NCBI GenBank assembly: GCA_019186945.1
Contig: JABAQJ010000001.1
Span: 62,001 to 126,000, forward strand
Direction of reading: 5' to 3'
From: Gemmatimonadaceae bacterium
GTDB lineage: Bacteria > Gemmatimonadota > Gemmatimonadetes > Gemmatimonadales > Gemmatimonadaceae
Length of the DNA stretch: 64,000 nt
Shown: piece after piece, positions 18,121 to 26,939 of the stretch
Numbering within the stretch: the first letter of the stretch is position 1
Layout of the letters: each line of letters starts with the position of its first letter
Translations under genes and position numbers: made by a program
The notes under the pieces: generated by a model
What the model was told of the DNA's origin: nothing
Database searches by the model: none
The model's input: only the letters and a program-made list of their open reading frames with translations

Positions 18121-18429
18121 CTACCGGGCCGGGATTCGTTCAAACGGGAGTTCGATCTGCTGCGTGGAGTAGCCGACCCGCGTCGTAGAGTTGGGTCTCC
18201 GCTGCGCTGGATCCGCGCACGCACCGAGCAGGTGTGCCGTCTGGTGATAGAGCTGCAACGCCTGCAGCGGGGCGAGATTTCCACCAGCGTTCCCGTTCGC
18301 AATCCCGCGTGCCTCGTCACGCACAGCGCGTGGGAGTGCCTGAGCAAGAGGATGCTGCAACAGGCGCAGAATCAGCTCCGCGTCACGGGCGCTCAGCGCA
18401 CCACAAAGAGACTCCAGAAAGGCTAACAC
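18121..18429 (-). CDS. Small helical hypothetical protein
   Basis: A 102-residue frame starting at GTG, with AGGAG four bases upstream, which supports translation. The first 75 residues alternate as amphipathic helices (LAFLESLCGALSARDAELILRLL, then ALQLYHQTAHLLGACA) and look genuinely coding; the last 25 are low-complexity. No family recognised. It lies downstream of the NrtR-like gene on the same strand with a 123-bp gap. Confidence 0.55.
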   Translation of the reverse strand: MLAFLESLCGALSARDAELILRLLQHPLAQALPRAVRDEARGIANGNAGGNLAPLQALQLYHQTAHLLGACADPAQRRPNSTTRVGYSTQQIELPFERIPAR

Positions 18430-18552
18430 ACGACTCCTGCGGCTTTGTGTGCTACTGACACTTTGCCACTACGAACCGTAACGGTCAAGGCAGCCGGGAT
18501 GTTGATAGGCGAGCTGAACGTAGACTGAGCGTATCGTCTCCCCGACGAATAG

Positions 18553-19257
18553 TCAGTCCGAGCACACGATCCGATCGAACCGAAACGTGCGAGGGGAGCG
18601 CCCCTGCTTCGTTGGTGCGTACCTGAACAGCTTCGCGGGACGTCCTCGACCCTCCTGCCGCCACTCCCCTGTCGGCTCGACAAGCTGCGCTGCCCGTAGC
18701 GCGCGTCTGAAACTCGCCTTGTGCAGACTCCGGCCCAACAGGAGCTCGAACGTCAGCTGCAGTTCGCCAAGGGTAAACGCGGTTGACAGCAGCTTGAAGG
18801 CGATAGGGGTACTATCCGCCCGCGCTCGAAGCACTGCCATTCCTTCTGCTAGCATGCGCCGTTGCCGACCCGACTCCGGCTGAACTGCGCCCAAATACTC
18901 CCAACACGTGCCGTCACGGATGCACACGTGGGGCCGAAGTGCCGCGATGAAGGCGACCGACAGGCCAGCGCCCGACGGATGCCTGTCGGTATCGCTGTAG
19001 GCGCCAAGTTGCTCGACCCACGCAGCCTCACGTCCGGTCCGCTCCCGCACCAGACGACGTGCCACAGCGAGCAGGTCGCTGCCCACGGCCACCTCATCCC
19101 AAGGAAGCGCATGGCGGGTGGTCGCGGCTGAACCACGATCCAGATCGAACATGGTCGCCAGCCTGCATCCAGTTGCGCTCACCGCCAAGACGTCAACGCT
19201 GCAGTTCAGCGGGCGCGATGAAGTGCGGGTGCTGGCAGTGGGATAGGTCTCGATCAT
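18553..19257 (-). CDS. NrtR-like regulator: degenerate Nudix domain plus winged helix
   Basis: The N-terminal half has the Nudix beta-alpha-beta layout (NCSVDVLAVSATGCRLATMFDLD, then ALPWDEVAVGSDLLAVARRLVRERTG). The Nudix box lacks most of its catalytic glutamates (RRLVRERTG instead of REXXEEXG), so ligand sensing rather than hydrolysis is expected, as in NrtR. The C-terminal half is the NrtR winged helix (FTLGELQLTFELLLGRSLHKASFRRAL, then GRPAKLFRY). NrtR proteins repress NAD or sugar genes in response to ADP-ribose-type ligands; the target here is unknown. It follows the GH3 gene on the same strand with a 111-bp gap. Confidence 0.8.
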   Translation of the reverse strand: MIETYPTASTRTSSRPLNCSVDVLAVSATGCRLATMFDLDRGSAATTRHALPWDEVAVGSDLLAVARRLVRERTGREAAWVEQLGAYSDTDRHPSGAGLSVAFIAALRPHVCIRDGTCWEYLGAVQPESGRQRRMLAEGMAVLRARADSTPIAFKLLSTAFTLGELQLTFELLLGRSLHKASFRRALRAAQLVEPTGEWRQEGRGRPAKLFRYAPTKQGRSPRTFRFDRIVCSD

Positions 19258-19368
19258 GGATTGCGAACGACCGCTCGTTGAACCAGAACCCGGGCCGAAC
19301 TCGCTGGCTGGCCTTTCCGCTAACTCCGACGCGACTCCGATCGAAAGCGCCAGAAGGAAATCTCGAGG

Positions 19369-21204
19369 CTACCGGTGCTGCGGGCTCACTTGGCGCACTA
19401 TACCTGCTCCGATTGGGAGTATCGGTGGGATGGCGATCGGAAGGGTACCGCTGATCGGTCTTGACCCAAGGAGCGCGCGAGCGACCGCCCGCTGTGATGC
19501 CGGACTCCCGCCCCACCCCACAACGTAAGTCGAAACGCTCGGCACCTGCTGCAGCAGATATGGTGTTCCCAAGGACACAAGCACCACGCGGCGCCCGCTC
19601 GAAATCAACCCGCTGACAAAGTCGGCGAACGCGCGCGGTGCCAAGGCCGTTGCGGTCTCGGAAGTGATATTCACGTAGCTGCACACGACGACGACGTCGG
19701 CGGCATCCGCCATGCGCATCGGCGTCTCGAACCGAGGATCTTCATCGTCTGCACTGACGAACGTACTCGTCACGTGTGGAAGGCCGCGCCGCAATTCCGA
19801 GATCAGCGTCGTCCCTGCGCTCAAGTCCGTGCGGCGGGCATAGGTGATGACAGCAACCTTGGGCGCTGTTCCGTTGCCGCCGAGCGGAACGAGAGCCGAC
19901 GAATCCTTCGCCAGGACAATGCTGCGCTGGGCGATGCTGTCGGCCAAACGCAGGTTCATCGAATCGCCGACGATCGCTCGCACTCCTTCAACCGACACGA
20001 ACCGATCGCGAACGAGCCCGAAGCGCGCTTTTAACGTGAGCACGCGGCGCACTGACTGGTTGAGTCGATCTTCGGTGTAGCGGCCGGATTGCACACCTTT
20101 GATGACCGCGTCGATCGCCGCTGGGACATTGGCGGGCATCAAGAGCACGTCGTTGCCCGCGGCAATTGCCATCGTTGCAGCTTCGGCTGCGCCGAACTTG
20201 TCCACAACCCCACGCATGTCCATGGCATCCGTGACCAGCAGTCCCTGGAAACCGAGTTCGTGCCGGAGCAAGCCGGTCATCACACGAGGTGATAGCGTGG
20301 CTGGCACACCTGAGGAGTCCAGCGCCGGCAGGAACCCATGAAAAGTCATGATCGCGCCCACATTGGCCGCGATTGCCGCCCGGAACGGAAGGAGTTCAAC
20401 TGAATCGAGCCGTGCCCGACTGGCCGTCACGACGCTCAGCGCCAGATGCGAGTTCGTTTCGGTGTCCCCGTGACCCGGGAAGTGCTTTCCCGTGGCCAGT
20501 ACTCCGCCATCCTGAAGACCACGTATCGTCGCGACCCCAAGGCGTGCGGCCAATTGCGGATCCTCGGCGAAAGATCTCGCTCCAATGACTGGATTGGCGG
20601 GATTGTTGTTCACGTCGAGCACGGGTCCGAACACTACTGGGATACCGAGCGCACGTGCTTCCCGCGCTGTCGCGAGCCCGAAGGCATAGGCAAGGGCCGT
20701 GTCGCGCGAAGCCCCGAGAGCCATCTGAGACGGGAAGACCGTGGCCCCACCGAGGTCGATGCCATTCGGCACGAAGAAGCCCGCGCGCGCGCGGAACCCC
20801 GCGCCAGTCTCCATGTCCGCACTCATCAGCAACGGAAGGGCGCTCAGTCGCTGGAGGGCGTTGGCCTTTGCCGCAATGTCGAGCGGTGAGCCGACACTGA
20901 GGATGAAGCCACCCACATGGTCCTCACGAACGAGCCGTGCGATTCTGCTCCACTCAGCGCTGCGCTCGGAAACGTAGTCGCTGAGTATCCATGGCCAGAC
21001 CAGTTGTGCCGCTCGATCCCGAAGCGAAAGCGTTGCGATCACGGAATCCACCCACACCGAGCCATCGTTCGAGCTGGCTGGTACCGGAGAAGGTCGTTGT
21101 GTCGCAACACCACCGCAGGCCGCCGTGCACAGCAGCAGGACGATCTGGAATCGCTGGCGCCATCCAGGTCTCCGGCGCGGCTGGATCGCCGCGCGCCAGG
21201 TCAC
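19369..21204 (-). CDS. Glycoside hydrolase family 3 lipoprotein (NagZ-like N domain plus C domain)
   Basis: Predicted beta-N-acetylglucosaminidase or beta-glucosidase on the cell envelope. The start is a GTG at 21204 whose GTGA overlaps the stop of the YggX-like gene, giving 611 residues. A type II signal ends in TAAC (Cys about 30). The GH3 N domain carries the NagZ-type loop KHFPGHGDT and the nucleophile Asp in LVTDAMDMRG. A second alpha/beta domain (AVITYARR, VVVVCSYVN, VVLVSLGTPYLLQQ) follows, which is absent from cytosolic NagZ. The His of the GHGDT loop suggests an N-acetylhexosaminidase mechanism, so peptidoglycan or chitin fragments are likely substrates (inference). Confidence 0.88.
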   Translation of the reverse strand: MTWRAAIQPRRRPGWRQRFQIVLLLCTAACGGVATQRPSPVPASSNDGSVWVDSVIATLSLRDRAAQLVWPWILSDYVSERSAEWSRIARLVREDHVGGFILSVGSPLDIAAKANALQRLSALPLLMSADMETGAGFRARAGFFVPNGIDLGGATVFPSQMALGASRDTALAYAFGLATAREARALGIPVVFGPVLDVNNNPANPVIGARSFAEDPQLAARLGVATIRGLQDGGVLATGKHFPGHGDTETNSHLALSVVTASRARLDSVELLPFRAAIAANVGAIMTFHGFLPALDSSGVPATLSPRVMTGLLRHELGFQGLLVTDAMDMRGVVDKFGAAEAATMAIAAGNDVLLMPANVPAAIDAVIKGVQSGRYTEDRLNQSVRRVLTLKARFGLVRDRFVSVEGVRAIVGDSMNLRLADSIAQRSIVLAKDSSALVPLGGNGTAPKVAVITYARRTDLSAGTTLISELRRGLPHVTSTFVSADDEDPRFETPMRMADAADVVVVCSYVNITSETATALAPRAFADFVSGLISSGRRVVLVSLGTPYLLQQVPSVSTYVVGWGGSPASQRAVARALLGSRPISGTLPIAIPPILPIGAGIVRQVSPQHR

Positions 21205-21479
21205 CACGTGATCGTCCCTTTCCTGGTTGTGTCCACGTCTTCTGAATTGCCCGTTTTGAACAGAAACGACTGCATGTTGCGTGTCAGGAACTGGCGCGCT
21301 TGTGGATCCATCACGTTCAGGCCGTAGTGGTTGATCAGCATGGTCTGTTGTCTCAACCAGTCGCCCCAACACGTCTGACAGATCTCCGCCACAACCCGGG
21401 TGCCGATCTGACCCGGAAATGGCGACCGTTCGAACCCAAGCTTGATACTGCCGCACCGCGTGCAGGTCACTTCAGGCAT
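21201..21479 (-). CDS. Fe(2+)-trafficking protein YggX-like, with two CxxC pairs
   Basis: 92 residues aligning well by eye with YggX: FPGQIGTRV matches YPGELGKRI, QQTMLINHYGLNVM matches KQTMLINEKKLNMM, and NMQSFLF matches EMVNFLF. YggX protects Fe-S clusters and handles labile iron in the cytoplasm. The conserved N-terminal cysteine is here part of CTRC (6-9), and a second pair CQTC (34-37) replaces the helix segment KEAW of the E. coli protein, so a zinc- or iron-binding ribbon is possible. Its stop overlaps the start of the GH3 gene. Confidence 0.85.
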   Translation of the reverse strand: MPEVTCTRCGSIKLGFERSPFPGQIGTRVVAEICQTCWGDWLRQQTMLINHYGLNVMDPQARQFLTRNMQSFLFKTGNSEDVDTTRKGTITW

Positions 21480-21539
21480 ACGCGCTCCACAGAGGTCTTT
21501 GCGGCGTGCCAGTGTCGGAACGACGCCGCGAACGAATCG

Positions 21540-22295
21540 TCAGACGTCCGAGTGCGCGTACTGGACCTTCGCGAGCCCGAACAGCGACAACAGGCGAATG
21601 TAGATCCAGCCGATATCGAACTCGTACCATTTATGCTGGAACTTCGCCGAATGCGGATCTGCGTGATGGTTGTTGTGCAGCTCCTCACCACCCAGCCAAA
21701 TGGCGATGGGCACGATGTTCCGGCTCTCGTCCTTCACGTTGTGATTGCGGTAGCCGATGGCGTGGCCGACGCCGTTGATGATCCCGGCAGCCCAGAATGG
21801 TATCCAGAGCATCTGCACCGCCCACACCACTGCGCCAACGAAGAAACCGAACAAGTATATGTCGACCGCGAGCATCAACACGATGCCCAGCCAATTGTAG
21901 CGTGAAAGGAGGAACCGCTCGAGCACATCGTTAGGGGTTCCGCGTCCATACTTCTCCAGCATTCCCGGCTGTCGCACCGCACGCCGATAGTAGAACGCGC
22001 CTTTCAAGACGATATTGCGCAGCCCCTCCAGAAGCGGGGAGTGCGGATCGCCTTCACGGTCGGCGAATGCGTGGTGCTTACGATGGCAGGCGACCCATTC
22101 CCTCGTCACGATTGCGGTGGTTAGCCACAGCCAGAGACGCATCGGGATCGTTGCTATGCCATGGAACTTCACGGACCGATGTGTCTGCATGCGATGCAGA
22201 AAGAGCGTAACGCAGACGTTCGTCAGGTGGCCCACCACAACTATGAAGACGAGGGGTTTCCACCACGAGGTGCCCCAGCTTCCGAAGTCCGGCAT
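21540..22295 (-). CDS. Acyl-CoA/fatty-acid desaturase (membrane di-iron)
   Basis: 251 residues from the ATG at 22295. The three histidine boxes are present in order: HRMQTH, HRKHH and HNNHH. Four hydrophobic segments lie around them, and ELHNNHHADPHSAKF is typical of the delta-9 desaturase type 1 family (DesC/OLE1-like). It would introduce a double bond into membrane-bound acyl chains using an external electron donor, which is not encoded nearby. The open frame continues 104 codons upstream but looks non-coding. Divergent from the hydrogenase-like gene. Confidence 0.92.
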   Translation of the reverse strand: MPDFGSWGTSWWKPLVFIVVVGHLTNVCVTLFLHRMQTHRSVKFHGIATIPMRLWLWLTTAIVTREWVACHRKHHAFADREGDPHSPLLEGLRNIVLKGAFYYRRAVRQPGMLEKYGRGTPNDVLERFLLSRYNWLGIVLMLAVDIYLFGFFVGAVVWAVQMLWIPFWAAGIINGVGHAIGYRNHNVKDESRNIVPIAIWLGGEELHNNHHADPHSAKFQHKWYEFDIGWIYIRLLSLFGLAKVQYAHSDV

Positions 22296-22437
22296 GGCTC
22301 GGTTGGGTGCAGGTTGGGGGAGTTCCCTCCGGCGGTCATTGTCACGGAGGGCATCCAAGCTTCGGAATGTAGTCTGCTCCGTGCACTCGACTCCAGTAGC
22401 CCGCCGCGACGAATGGGCGACATGCTGACGGCCATCG

Positions 22438-23934
22438 ATGCCGCGTGCGGAGCCTGGACGACAATATATCGGCATTGCTTCACTGGACATCCAAGCGTCG
22501 GAAGGGTTGCTTTGTGGCCCTGCCGGGCTCGTCCGGATGCTCCTCCAAATGTCGCCACCGCCAGAAATCGACAGACCCCGAGGGGATCTGCTCTCAGTTG
22601 CCATCATCGGAAACGATGCGGTTCTGGCGGCTCTTCCCGCGCATCCCGTGCAGCTCGCGCACGGCTGTCACCTGCTCGGATATCACGCGGTGGTTCCAGC
22701 GAGCTGGGGCGACGAACTCGTAGCCGACACCGTCCTGCAGAGCGCTGAACGGCTCGGTCGTCAGCCCGCAATCGTCTGCGCCTGCGATTTGGCCCGCTCG
22801 CGCCTAACAAACGGATGGGGCGGACTGCAGCCGTTCCTGATCTCCACCATTTCGCCTCCGGTCGCGGCCGCCCGCCACCTTCGGGCGATGCTCACGGGAC
22901 GACGACTGGATATCACGTTCGTCGGAGATTGTGTCAGCGGTGCGGATCCCGTCTTTGACGCCCGCTTTTCGCCGGATGTTTTCCTCGTCCGGCTGCGTTC
23001 CGCGGGCATCGACCTGAAGGAACTTCCTGCGCATTTCGATAATCTGGTGCCGCCGGATCGTCGGCGATTCGCGTCGTTGCCCGGCGGTTGTCCGGCGCCC
23101 GAGGCGCTCGCGAGGCGCTGTCCGGACCGTGAGCTGATCGAGCTGGCAGACGAGGATCTCGTTACCGAACTGGCGCAGCAGCTGTTGGCGCAGGATGCCG
23201 TCTTGCTCGACGTCGCCACGGGCGTGGGGTGTGCCTGCACCGGAGTCCGGCGATCAGCCTCATCCCGGACAGCTCGCGTGGCCGTCATGTCGCTGGAGCC
23301 TCCCCGGTCCCTTCAGCCCATCATCGAAGGGAAGCCACTCGTCGATCTGTCCGCAGGGAGCACACCCCCTGCCTTGGTTCTCCTCCCACGGGATCCGAGC
23401 GCCGATCTCATACAGTCTGAACTGCCGCACACGAAGCCGGGCGAGGCCGAACCGCACGAACCTGATTTCACTCCAGGCAGCGACTTCGTGGCGGACACTG
23501 CAGCCGCGTCGCTCCAGGCCCGGGAGTCGGTCCGCCGATCGCGGCCACCTGTGGCCACGACGCCTCCTCGAGCGCTCCGCGGGGTACGCTCCACGCGTTC
23601 GACGCCGTTATCAGCGACGATGCGAGAGCCATCTCGGTCGACCGTGAGAGCAACAGAAAACCCGGTAGGGCTTGCTCCTTCGGATGACGAGCAGAATGAA
23701 CGAACGCGTGTGGGTCTCGCCGTCGCGGCGCCCGTACCCACCGCGCCCGCGGTACGTCCGGCGGTGGATGGGCGCACGATGAGCCATCGGCGGGCACGGG
23801 TTGGCGTCGGTGCGCGCCGACCGCACGCCTTGTCGTGGCTTCGTCAGGATCTGCTGCGACAGGTGCTGCTCTGGACGGCGATCGCCATCGCGTCGGGGCT
23901 ACTCGCGCTCGCCATAGTAGCCAGGTCGCGTTAG
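22438..23934 (+). CDS. Divergent [FeFe]-hydrogenase-fold protein with C-terminal membrane anchor
   Basis: Residues about 50-225 resemble the large-subunit C domain of iron-only hydrogenase (Fe_hyd_lg_C): ASWGDELVADTVLQSAERL fits the GADL helix, ACDLARSRL lies where TSCCPGW should be, ISTISPPVAAARHL fits the SVKSP helix, ITFVGDCVSGAD fits MPCTAKKFE, and SLPGGCPAPE fits the late GG segment. Cysteines at 114, 116, 165, 265 and 267 are in roughly the H-cluster places, but the CCP and CxxxC spacings are lost. A Ser/Pro/Arg-rich linker of about 150 residues leads to one C-terminal helix (VLLWTAIAIASGLLALAIV). Probably a paralogue recruited for sensing or assembly. The homology is my reading and needs a profile search. 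Confidence 0.55.
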   Translation: MPRAEPGRQYIGIASLDIQASEGLLCGPAGLVRMLLQMSPPPEIDRPRGDLLSVAIIGNDAVLAALPAHPVQLAHGCHLLGYHAVVPASWGDELVADTVLQSAERLGRQPAIVCACDLARSRLTNGWGGLQPFLISTISPPVAAARHLRAMLTGRRLDITFVGDCVSGADPVFDARFSPDVFLVRLRSAGIDLKELPAHFDNLVPPDRRRFASLPGGCPAPEALARRCPDRELIELADEDLVTELAQQLLAQDAVLLDVATGVGCACTGVRRSASSRTARVAVMSLEPPRSLQPIIEGKPLVDLSAGSTPPALVLLPRDPSADLIQSELPHTKPGEAEPHEPDFTPGSDFVADTAAASLQARESVRRSRPPVATTPPRALRGVRSTRSTPLSATMREPSRSTVRATENPVGLAPSDDEQNERTRVGLAVAAPVPTAPAVRPAVDGRTMSHRRARVGVGARRPHALSWLRQDLLRQVLLWTAIAIASGLLALAIVARSR

Positions 23935-24548
23935 GTGTCCCGCTCGTCGTAGTCGGCCACGGCGCGTCGCATGGCGGCTGCGAACGACCGCTCGCTGAAC
24001 TCCGCTCGCGGTATCTGCCGAGTCATGAGCGAAAACTGCCGCTCCATCTCGGCTTCTATCATGGACTCGGTAGGGCCACGGACACCTAACGCTTCCACGG
24101 ATTGTACTGCCAGACGATGCAGCACCGCGCAAGTCTCCGGACGGAGAGCAGCGAATGCCGGCGGCACTCGGGCCGGGGGGGCGCTCCGTGCCAGATCCTT
24201 CCTTCGCCCGGACGCCTCGAACACCGCACTGGGTGGCGCCAGCGTCACGACGAAGGAGCCCGAGGTGTGCTCCTTCACGCCCGCCACCACGCCGAGCCTT
24301 CGCAACCTCGCGAGCAACCGTTCGACGTCGATCCGAATCACGGGTATCCCACCCGGACTGCCATTGCCGCGACCGGTAATGATCAGCACCTCTCCCGTCA
24401 GCTCAATCTGCTTGCCGCGCAGCCAGACCTCCGCCCGCCGGACGGCCTCCGGCGCCGCGGGCAAGCCGTCGCGCAAGTTCAGGGTTCGCGTGGGTCCGAA
24501 GCGCGCTTCGTCGAACGCCTGATGGACGCCGAGCGGCCGACGTCTCAC
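23931..24548 (-). CDS. Smr-domain-like protein (degenerate)
   Basis: 205 residues from a GTG at 24548 that overlaps the stop of the phosphatase gene (GTGA). The N-terminal half follows the Smr pattern: LNLRDG in place of LDLHG, a helix, VLIITGRGNGS matching the IITGRGxxS strand, a helix (VERLLARLRRLG), and HTSGSFVVTLA at the GGxGAxxVxL end. Active Smr domains are nucleases of MutS2 and RNA decay. The His of LDLHG is missing, so activity is doubtful. The C-terminal half is helical and unassigned. Confidence 0.65.
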   Translation of the reverse strand: MRRRPLGVHQAFDEARFGPTRTLNLRDGLPAAPEAVRRAEVWLRGKQIELTGEVLIITGRGNGSPGGIPVIRIDVERLLARLRRLGVVAGVKEHTSGSFVVTLAPPSAVFEASGRRKDLARSAPPARVPPAFAALRPETCAVLHRLAVQSVEALGVRGPTESMIEAEMERQFSLMTRQIPRAEFSERSFAAAMRRAVADYDERDT

Positions 24549-26134
24549 GGCCTCATCGCCACCCGTAGCACCTGGCCATCGAGCCGCTCCATTGGCCGAA
24601 TCCCCGCCAGTTCCGCCAACGTGGGCGCAAGATCTACTACGCGTACGCGATTTGGGTATCTCCCCGGCTTGATCCGCGCTCCCCACAGGATGATCGGCAC
24701 GTTGGCATCGTAATCGTGCGGCGTCCCATGCGTGGAGTAGTTGACGCCCTCACGATACCAGTACGGTTTGAGGGTGACCACGGCAGCGGCAGGAACATCG
24801 GGCGGCAGCATGTGGATCCAGCGGCGCGCCACGTAGTCCTTCACGGTGTCCTTCCGTGCGAGTTCGCTCACCAGGTCTACGCGCAGCACACCGTTGACGC
24901 GCATCGCGGCCCGTGCGAACGCTCGCGCCACAGAGTCCGGCTTGAGCTTCGCAACAGCGAGCGCGCCTGGATGCAGGTACAAAATGCCCTCATCGAAACC
25001 AATACCCTTGGGGTCGGCCCCTGCGGCAACCAGGCTTGCCTGCGTAGCAGCCCAGAGTTCTCGCAGCTCCACGCGATCCGCACCCGCGTTCGGATAGCGC
25101 GATTTAGCCTCTGGGAGCGGGGCAACCGCGTGATCGGCGGTCAACGCGACCAGCACCCTCGTCGAGTCCCGTAGCTTGAACAGCGAGTCAAAGAACGCAC
25201 CCAGGTAGCGATCGAGCCGCAGGATCTGGTCGTGGATCTCGCGTGAGTCCGGCCCGTATCGATGACCAACCGCATCTGTGCTCGAAAGCGAGACGGCGAG
25301 AAGGTCCGTGCGATCACTGGTGCCCAACGCCCTCTGCTGGAGCCCGTCGAGTGCGAGGGCAAGCGTGACCTGGTCCATCATCGGGACGCCAGCAAGCGCC
25401 ACCGCCGCCTGGCTCGAGTCCCGCGGCAGCAGGTGAGGAAACAGGAAGTCGCGACCGCCGCCCTCGTACCAGACGCTGTCAGGCTCGGGATACTGCGACT
25501 GGTCGAGCAGCAGAGTCCACGACTTCCCCGCGAAACTCTGCGGCAGTTGCCTCGCGTTGAACCGCTTGACCCAATCCGGCAGCGTATCCGCGTAGTAGGT
25601 ACTGGTCGTGAATGCGCCAGCAGGCCCGAACCAGAAGACATCCTGCTTCGCCCTGCCTAACGGCAAGATGGCTCCGCGATCCTTCCGGGAAACGGATACC
25701 GCACGCATGGTGGGATCCGCATAGCGCAACCAGTCGGCGAGCACTGTTCCGCGAAACCTGAATGGTGACGCGCCGTCACCTCGCACGCCAACGAGAGGCG
25801 ATTCCGGATCGTTCACGCCTGCCGCATTGGCCACGATCCCCGTACTGCGAGGAAACCGACCGGACATCGTGGATGCGTGACCTGGTGCCGTTTCCGTGAT
25901 CGCATGATCCTGAAATCCGTTCAGAAAAACGGCACCGCCCGACGTGAGCCGAGCGAGGCCACCGGTGAACTGCGGTGCGAACAACGTCAGGTAATCCGGC
26001 CGGAACTGGTCGATCGTAAGAAAGACGATCAACGTCGGCGTTGTTGCCGTGGCGCGCGGACGAATCGGCTGCGCGACGACGCCGCTCGGTAGCCATACCA
26101 GCAGCGCAAAGACGATGAGAGTACGACGCATCAT
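24545..26134 (-). CDS. PafA-like alkaline phosphatase (type I phosphodiesterase/NPP superfamily)
   Basis: Secreted metal-dependent phosphomonoesterase. The preferred start is the second of two in-frame ATG sites (26134; the other is at 26167), giving a signal peptide MRRTLIVFALLVWLPSGVVAQ. The metal site FLTIDQFRPDYL is followed by the nucleophile threonine in ITETAPGHASTMSG, the PafA/NPP arrangement. Further metal ligands are in SSTDAVGHRYGP and TADHAVAP, and the late His in THGTPHDYD. Close relatives release phosphate from many monoesters in the periplasm. Coupled with the Smr-like gene behind it. Confidence 0.92.
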   Translation of the reverse strand: MMRRTLIVFALLVWLPSGVVAQPIRPRATATTPTLIVFLTIDQFRPDYLTLFAPQFTGGLARLTSGGAVFLNGFQDHAITETAPGHASTMSGRFPRSTGIVANAAGVNDPESPLVGVRGDGASPFRFRGTVLADWLRYADPTMRAVSVSRKDRGAILPLGRAKQDVFWFGPAGAFTTSTYYADTLPDWVKRFNARQLPQSFAGKSWTLLLDQSQYPEPDSVWYEGGGRDFLFPHLLPRDSSQAAVALAGVPMMDQVTLALALDGLQQRALGTSDRTDLLAVSLSSTDAVGHRYGPDSREIHDQILRLDRYLGAFFDSLFKLRDSTRVLVALTADHAVAPLPEAKSRYPNAGADRVELRELWAATQASLVAAGADPKGIGFDEGILYLHPGALAVAKLKPDSVARAFARAAMRVNGVLRVDLVSELARKDTVKDYVARRWIHMLPPDVPAAAVVTLKPYWYREGVNYSTHGTPHDYDANVPIILWGARIKPGRYPNRVRVVDLAPTLAELAGIRPMERLDGQVLRVAMRP

Positions 26135-26275
26135 TCCGAGCCACTCGGTGACGAAGGACGCTTCCATGATTCATTTACGACTCTCGTTCCAGCCCTCGCA
26201 ATCCCTGCCCCGAAAATGCAGTATTCGGAAGGATCGCTCCGGTCGGTCGATCCACAACCTCCACGGGAGGCACGC

Positions 26276-26881
26276 ATGCAGCGCCGCCACATGGGCCTGG
26301 CCATCGCAGGTGTTGTCCTGTTGTCGAGTACTACCCGCTCCACAGCGTACGCGCAGGTGCCGCGAGGCGATGCGCCCAGCCGTCCCGTCCAGGTAGTCGT
26401 GAGTGGAGGGCTGTCCCTTCCCGCCGGCGATCTGAAAGACTTCCACGATACCGGATTCCACTACGACGCCTCTCTGCTGATCAACTTCGCGGGCTTCCCA
26501 CTGACGCTTCGCCCGGAAGCGTCGCTTACACGACTGAAGCTCAAGGATCCCAGCGGGGGTACGACCGCGAGCTCCGGCTCCTCGAGCGACGTCACGCAGA
26601 TGTTCGCAGCGTTGGGCAACATAGAGCTGCCACTGGGCGGCGGACTTTACGCGCTTGCCGGTGGCGGCGTGTTGAATCTGAAGACACCCACCGGGTCAGC
26701 GAGCACCGCTGACCTGTCGCAGAGCAAGGTGACCTTCGACGCGGGCGCCGGTCTTCGGTTCCGACTGGGCGGGATAAGCGGCTTTCTCGAAGGACGCGTG
26801 GGGACGGCGTCCTATGACCAAGGGAAGTTCGGCTTCTCGAAGGCCACGCTGATTCCGATCACGTTCGGCCTCGTGTTCTGA
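26276..26881 (+). CDS. Small outer-membrane beta-barrel protein
   Basis: 201 residues. The ATG at 26276 follows GGGAGG (26265-26270). A signal peptide ends at AYA-Q. The rest alternates polar and hydrophobic residues in strands (VQVVVSGGLSLPAGD, LRPEASLTRLKL, GLYALAGGGVLNL, FDAGAGLRFRLG, SGFLEGRVGTAS) and ends in a terminal phenylalanine, the signature recognised by the BAM machinery. This suggests an 8-strand barrel of OmpX/OmpA-N size. Specific function unknown. Divergent from the phosphatase gene. Confidence 0.82.
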   Translation: MQRRHMGLAIAGVVLLSSTTRSTAYAQVPRGDAPSRPVQVVVSGGLSLPAGDLKDFHDTGFHYDASLLINFAGFPLTLRPEASLTRLKLKDPSGGTTASSGSSSDVTQMFAALGNIELPLGGGLYALAGGGVLNLKTPTGSASTADLSQSKVTFDAGAGLRFRLGGISGFLEGRVGTASYDQGKFGFSKATLIPITFGLVF

Positions 26882-26939
26882 GACGTAATGTGGCCCTGGC
26901 GCACGTTGCCGATGCTCCAGGGCCCGCGCCGGCACCGCC

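Noticed and set aside
26892-26924. Inverted repeat GGCCCTGG / CCAGGGCC behind the small barrel protein
   Set aside because: The loop is 17 bases and no T tract follows on either strand, so I do not call it a terminator.
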